Positions 59,082 through 64,000 of a stretch of DNA of 64,000 nucleotides are shown here, in pieces (position 1 is the stretch's first letter; each line of letters starts with the position of its first letter). This stretch comes from Guadua angustifolia (lineage: Eukaryota; Streptophyta; Magnoliopsida; Poales; Poaceae). Where the stretch lies: assembly GCA_036346375.1 (NCBI GenBank), contig CM070515.1, positions 20,544,423 to 20,608,422 of the forward strand. Reading direction: 5' to 3'. Below the pieces are notes generated by a model. The model did no database searches and was not told the DNA's origin. It saw nothing but the letters and a program-made list of their open reading frames with translations. The position numbers and the translations under genes were made by a program.

Positions 59082-61400
59082 CTCGGCCAAGAGCCCTCGT
59101 CGGCGACACTTGGAGTTCTTGCGACAGGCTTGAGGAGAGCCCGAGGAGGGGGACGAGGACACGGCGCCCCTCGTGACGAGGCGCCGACGCTTGAAGAAGA
59201 TATTGGAGGAGGTCGATATGGAGGAAGTCGACCCCCTACTGGTGAGGATCAGCCATGCGGCTGCAGAGAAATTCGAGCCCGTGGTTGCGGCGAAGATGAC
59301 AGTGAGGAGATTGCCCAAGGTAACCTTCGTTCTCTGCCCTTCTTCTTTCTTTTTTTTTTTGCCTTGCTTGATCGAGCTAACCCCACCCTCTTGACGTGGG
59401 CGTGATAGCTCCTAGGGATTTTAGGGTTATGGCTTACGAGATCCTTGATCATGTCATAGAGAGGCAGCTTGTTCTTGCCGCGGACCTCATGATGGCCGAG
59501 GCCGTTGATGTCGCGACGACGGAGGACTTCGTCGACGGGACCGGTCAACATGCCGCGGAGCTTCTTGCCCTGGAGGGACCATCCCTTCAGGACATGTACC
59601 TGGCCCTCCCAAGCACTATGGATGCTCGGGAGGGGGAGAAAGAAGACCTCGTGATCTTGGGCGATAAGCCTGCTCAAGAGAGCACAAAGTCCCGGGTGAA
59701 CCACCTGCCCGGGACGAGAGCGGAGCCCCCGAGTGAAAAGCATGTCCGGGAGGACACCGCGCAGCCCCTGAGCGAACCACATGCTTGGGAGGATAGCGAG
59801 AAGACCCGGCGAACTATCCGCTCGGGAGGAAGGCGCGCCGCCCCCGGGCGAACTACATGCTCGGGGGGACAACGAGGAGATCCTGGGCGAACTTTCTACC
59901 CAAGAGGAAGGCCAAGTCTCTCCGCCGAAGTCCCCCGTGGGAAATCTCGCGGACCTTCGGGAGGCAAATGTCACCAAGGCCTTTCGGGATAACCTTCGCG
60001 CGCGTCTCCGCTGGGTAAGTGTGCTTCATTTCTGAAAGTTCCTTCTTTGGAGTCCAGGGGGAGTCTAAGACCTTCTGTCCGCAGGTCCTCCAAGAGACCA
60101 TGACGAACTTCAACTCGGCAACCGTTCCGCCTGAGGTCATGGCCAGGCTTCACGCCGATCATAACGCCAAGGTGGCGGAGCTCGAGCAGCGGATGGCCGA
60201 CCTCAAGGGCGAGGACCTGAAGATCCTGACGAGGTGCCACCAAGAGCAGAGAGCTGATATGCAAGCTCGAGCTAGAGCTTGATCAAGAACAACAACACTC
60301 TCGAGTTCTGGAATCGAAGGTGGCCGAGCTGGGCCGGGTCGCGCGGGAGGCCGCTGAGTTCGCCGACCAAGACAAGGAGGAGATGGAGCGACTTCGCCAA
60401 GAAGCCCATGAAGGACGGGAAGCTCGGCGGCGGATACTCGACCTCGAGACCAAGCTCGATGAGGTGAAGCAAAAGCTTGCGGCACTCAGAGGAGCGAAGC
60501 TGTCTAGGACTTGGTCCAGGACTTGGTCTTGGTGTAGAATTTTTCTTTCTTGTTCTTTTTTTTTCCTTTTCTGATGATGTGAAGAAAAGATGATTCTCCC
60601 CCCAAGACTCGCTTTTTGCCTTGTTTCCATGCCTTGCATCTTGTGTCTTTGGCGTTTTTATCCTTTTCTAGTGACCGCCTGCATACAACAAACGCAAGAC
60701 GAACAAACGAAAAAGATACAAATAGAAGTATGAGTAGGACGAAACATGGGCGACACGAGTGCGCGCATTTTTTTAGAAAAAAAACACTTTAGTGCGGTAG
60801 TTCATTCCTATTAAGCCCCGCTGCGAATGAAGGTCGTGCACCTAGGTTGCGAGCACGAGCTCGTTCGCAGGAGAGTTAGAAAAAGTGCGCGCTTTTCTCT
60901 CGACCAAGTCACCAATTTCTCCGAGTTGCGAGCATGGGATAGGTCGGGAGAAAAACGCGCAAGGCCTTAACTTCCTTAGCATCTTGAACACATGCCGCTA
61001 AGTTGCGAGCATGGCCCCGGCGAGGAAGAACGCGCGGTTGCCCGACAGAGTGCACGATGACCGAACACGCGTGAATCGAGCTAAGGCTCTGGACCAACCG
61101 AGAGGGTGTCTGTATGCAATCGTGAACATGCAGCGAAGAACTTCTGCGAACGATAATCGGCTTATGGAGACTACGGCCTCTGGCGGCGAGTTTAGCGATT
61201 CGGCGCTGGTCATGGTACTCTGTACGTTCGTGCGCACGCTAGCCAAACCTTAGAATAAGGAGATTGAAGTGAATGTTCCTGCCCGGGCGCTCTCGTCCCA
61301 TCACCAAGACCGTGAGGAAAAGAGTATACCCTTGTGCGAGACTGAGTCGGCTTACCAACAGGCAGTGACTTTAAAAACATTCACAAAATCTTGAGGATAA

Positions 61401-63179
61401 TGGAATTCTATCAATTCAACCCGTTGTCAGTTTCTTGGTCGGATATTCCTCCCATTCATATATTCATTCCCAAATAATCAAATTAAGTATATAGAGATGT
61501 TATTTCTCAATGAAAATTAAGATACAAAATTTCACAATTTCATTATCTCAAATTAACATATAACTCTCTCTCTCTCTCTCATAAAATTTGATATTTTATA
61601 TAAGATTGAAATTAGAACTATAATGACTAGCTAGCTAAGAGAAAGAGACTTAGAAGCGTCTGAGGGTGGGCTTGAGCCTACCCTATGTCACCAACTAAAT
61701 TAGTTAGAAAATAAAATATAAAGTCTGTCTAATGGAAAATTAAAAGCGGCCACTTCGTTCAATCTCAGATGGGCAGCGGCGCGGCCTACAGGGGAGGCAG
61801 CGCAGCCACGGGGAGAAGTGACGGAGATGTGCCGCCTCATCTTGTAACAGCGTCGCCGGTGGCAGGGAGACGGTGCGGATCCTCTACAGTAGGGGAGTAC
61901 ATCGACCGAAACCCTTACCGGGGTAGGCGAGGCCGCGAGGGGTGGTACAATGGAGATGCAGTGGCTGGGCCGGGGCCGGGCAAGCCGGAAAGGCGGCGGC
62001 GTGCGAGAGGCGGCGTGAGAATATCAGGTGATAGGAGCAAAATTAGGTTTTTGACACCCCTGTAGAAAATCCTATAGACGCGGAAAAAGCACAACCTACC
62101 CCTGGGCCCTGGGAAACCAAGGGTGATATGGTTAAGAGTTCTCTGGCTAAGCGAGCCTTGAGCAGTTGAGCCGAGCGCAGCTTCCCCATCCAAAGTTATC
62201 AGAACGCCTATCGTCGTCTGTAATCGCGTGAGATCAATGTTCAGATTAGTTTTTCATTTGCAATCAGCTGGAGTAAACATTAGTGTCGAAGCTTTGTACG
62301 CGCTCGATCGTGGTGTCATAAAAAAACATTTGTTAAAATGGTTGTCACATGCAAATAGCACGTAGGATATTTATCACCATTTACACGATTAGTATTTTGA
62401 AGTGAGATACACACAAGCATTGAAGGTGTAGTGGAATTTTTTTTAGATAAAGGGATGAAATCCCGGTCTCTGCAAAATGCATACGACCAATTTACAAAGT
62501 GAAGGTGTAGTGGAATGTAACTTAAATGTTTTTCCTGCCACTACAGTTCCTGATCCTGCGCGCGATGTAGAGAACTATCTTTCCATTCATATCCCAGCCA
62601 TCACTCGATCAGTTCCTCATGCGATATAGGGTCATAGCCTTTGCACATAGGGATCGATCTAGCGTACTGCAAATTAAGCTGGTGTGGTGTGCACTGTTCG
62701 TTTAATTAGTTTATTCTGTCAGATCCATTAGTGTGGGTGCCTTTCTGTATTAACAAACCCTGAAGAACTCGGTGACTGGAGCAGTTGCAGACCTTTTGCA
62801 GGCTAGCATGCGTGCGTGCTTCGCTACTTTGCACCTTTAATTTGATCTTCAACTTTCACGAACTTAATGGGCACGTATTGGATGACAGTAGCTCAGTCAC
62901 TGACATTACTGGCCCGGCTTGTCGATGAACGCACAAGTCAGCTTTCATGCCAATGTATTGAATAAATTAACTAGTACATATATACAATTGTTCAGTACTC
63001 AAATCCCTATGTACATATAATCAGGAACTCGTACAGCCAACAAGGTGTACTCAGTACTCACGTACATCAACAATTTGAAACCACAAAAGAGCACGCCTTT
63101 CACACCGTGCTTGCGATTATATTACATTTTCCATTAGCAAAGAATCTATCAGGACAAAATTTCAGTCGGCTCATGACAT
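61401..63179. other. Intergenic, one GC-rich segment, nothing identified
   Basis: The GC-rich part (61769-62065) has a 98-codon plus-strand frame rich in Gly and Arg with no family motif; it could be a first-exon fragment or chance. A (CT)n run lies at 61564-61580. The rest is AT-rich without recognisable ends. Confidence 0.5.
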
Positions 63180-64000
63180 CTATCATATATTAAAAGCTTA
63201 TAGTATGTTTTTTAATGTTGCTAAGAAAAAAGTGAAATAGGCTAGAAATTATCGCAAAAAGCAAAATATCTAGCTCTTAATCTGGTATACCCTAACTAAG
63301 TTGAACTACAATTTCCATTGGATGCTATTATTTAAAGAAAAACATTTTTAGTTGTCTATCTAATGGATCCGAGTTATATATAATGGCTTAGATTGAAAAA
63401 GAGTCCATGCTAAGTACATTAGAAAATAACAGAATTTCAAAAAAAATAGCCATTTGATTTTCATGTGAACTCCAAATTAAAACCCATATGTAGCTAAAAT
63501 TTGGAATACAAATTAGATAAAAATTAACAATTGGATTTGTCTACAATTATAACCAAAAACTGATATTAAAAATTAAAAAATAAATAACAATAAAATTAAT
63601 ATTTAGATTAAAAGAAAGAGTCCATAACAAGAACAATAAAAATAACAAAATTCAGAATAAGAAATAAAAAGGAAATCAGACATTTGATTTATACATTAAA
63701 TGCTCATGGCAGATCTTTTAGAGTTACTAAGAAAAAAAGAAAAAGGCAAGAAATTCTCACAAAAAATAAATATCAAGCCTTTAATTTGATGGACCCTAAC
63801 TAAGTTAAACTATAGTAGCCAATAAATGTTATTATTTAAAGAAAAACAACTAACCGTCTATCTAGTAGACCCAAGTTGTAATGGCTTAGATTAAAAGAAA
63901 TAGTCCATTCCAAATACAATAGAAAATAACATAAATTCAGAACAAAAATAAAAAATTAGCCATTTGATTTCATGCGTACTCCAAATTAAAACCCATATAT
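63180..64000. repeat. Tandem repeat with period near 510 bp, cut by window end
   Basis: Text from about 63200 to 63495 (CCCTAACTAAGTTGAACTA, ATTATTTAAAGAAAAACA, AATGGCTTAGATT, TCCAAATTAAAACCCATATG) recurs in order at about 63705-64000. At least two units are present and the second runs out of the window. AT-rich, non-coding. Confidence 0.85.

Larger units (their letters stand above)
55957..60540 (+). pseudogene. Spliced antisense ORF of the gypsy family, well-preserved copy
   Basis: Starts at ATG 55957 (MAKFAPSKISKERLQALEDF) and stays open for about 257 codons through the PF04195-like region (CECEITNLNPNSILVLAIF, FFHFYSLFRTSG, SGWADFWFYLRKAEG). Further exons follow: 56751-56866, 56940-57099 continuing after the insertion to 59319, an exon from about 59403, and coiled-coil-rich pieces at 60090-60280 and 60300-60510 (heptad-like LE.KV.EL, RRRILDLETKLDEVKQKL). 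Intron boundaries GTAAGT/TTGTAG and GTAAG/GGCAG are visible. The donor after exon 1 reads GATAAGC where the first copy has GGTAAGT. The role is unknown; it is a retrotransposon accessory gene. Confidence 0.8.
54663..61400 (-). mobile_element. Second gypsy copy, truncated, opposite orientation
   Basis: It belongs to the same family as 23184-35340 but inverted. It keeps the 3' LTR (54663-55449), the conserved sequence before it, the antisense ORF (here on the plus strand) and the spacer toward integrase. Gag-pol and the 5' LTR are absent. Homology fades near 61400, around the shared AAAACATTCACAAAATCTTG. A 1.98-kb insertion splits it at 57100-59081. Confidence 0.88.

Overview
This window is nuclear DNA from a grass (Poaceae). 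The evidence is spliced plant genes, Tourist- and Stowaway-type MITEs, a Ty3/gypsy element of the Tat type with an antisense extra ORF, a Mutator-like element that also carries a plant mobile domain (PMD), CACTA remnants and GC-rich exons. The genus cannot be fixed by reading. Only two genes look intact: a type 1 protein phosphatase catalytic subunit (minus strand, 14860-15978, three exons, 305 residues) and a caffeate/ZRP4-type O-methyltransferase (plus strand, 39950-41487, two exons, 377 residues). Nearly everything else is transposons, transposon relics and gene fragments.

Layout. 1-14 kb: a 0.9-kb direct repeat at 1-900 and 11907-12813 brackets hairpin units, a Tourist MITE split by a 1.48-kb poly(A) retroposon (3027-4864), and a decayed CACTA-like region (about 5.9-11.4 kb) with a DUF4216-like relic and ten copies of a roughly 50-bp motif in alternating orientation. 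13.6-16.3 kb: two MITEs, then the phosphatase gene. 16.3-23.1 kb: low-coding DNA holding an exon-by-exon fatty acyl-CoA reductase pseudogene, possibly a gene-capturing Helitron. 23184-35340: a complete but inactive Ty3/gypsy element with two LTRs, a 5-bp target duplication, broken gag-PR-RT-RNaseH-IN and a long antisense ORF. 35.3-39.7 kb: degenerate tandem repeats and four MITEs or foldback elements. 39.9-41.6 kb: the O-methyltransferase, with a foldback element just upstream and a Stowaway-like MITE in its intron. About 42.0-52.3 kb: a large decayed Mutator-like element with palindrome-rich inverted termini, a transposase relic and a PMD relic. 54663-about 61400: a second copy of the same gypsy family in opposite orientation, keeping only its 3' LTR and antisense ORF, interrupted by a 1.98-kb solo-LTR-like insertion. 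63.2-64.0 kb: a tandem repeat of about 510 bp cut by the window end.

The two host genes show no functional link; they are islands in nested transposons. Target-site duplications allow relative dating of several insertions: the retroposon after the Tourist MITE, the Mutator-like MITE after the gypsy 3' LTR, and the solo LTR after the second gypsy copy. I found no clear new biological system. The points most worth a second look are the GC-AG intron in the phosphatase, the conserved spliced antisense ORF shared by both gypsy copies, the solo-LTR-like insert that carries pieces of its own host sequence, the Mutator-like element with transposase and PMD in one unit, and the captured reductase exons.
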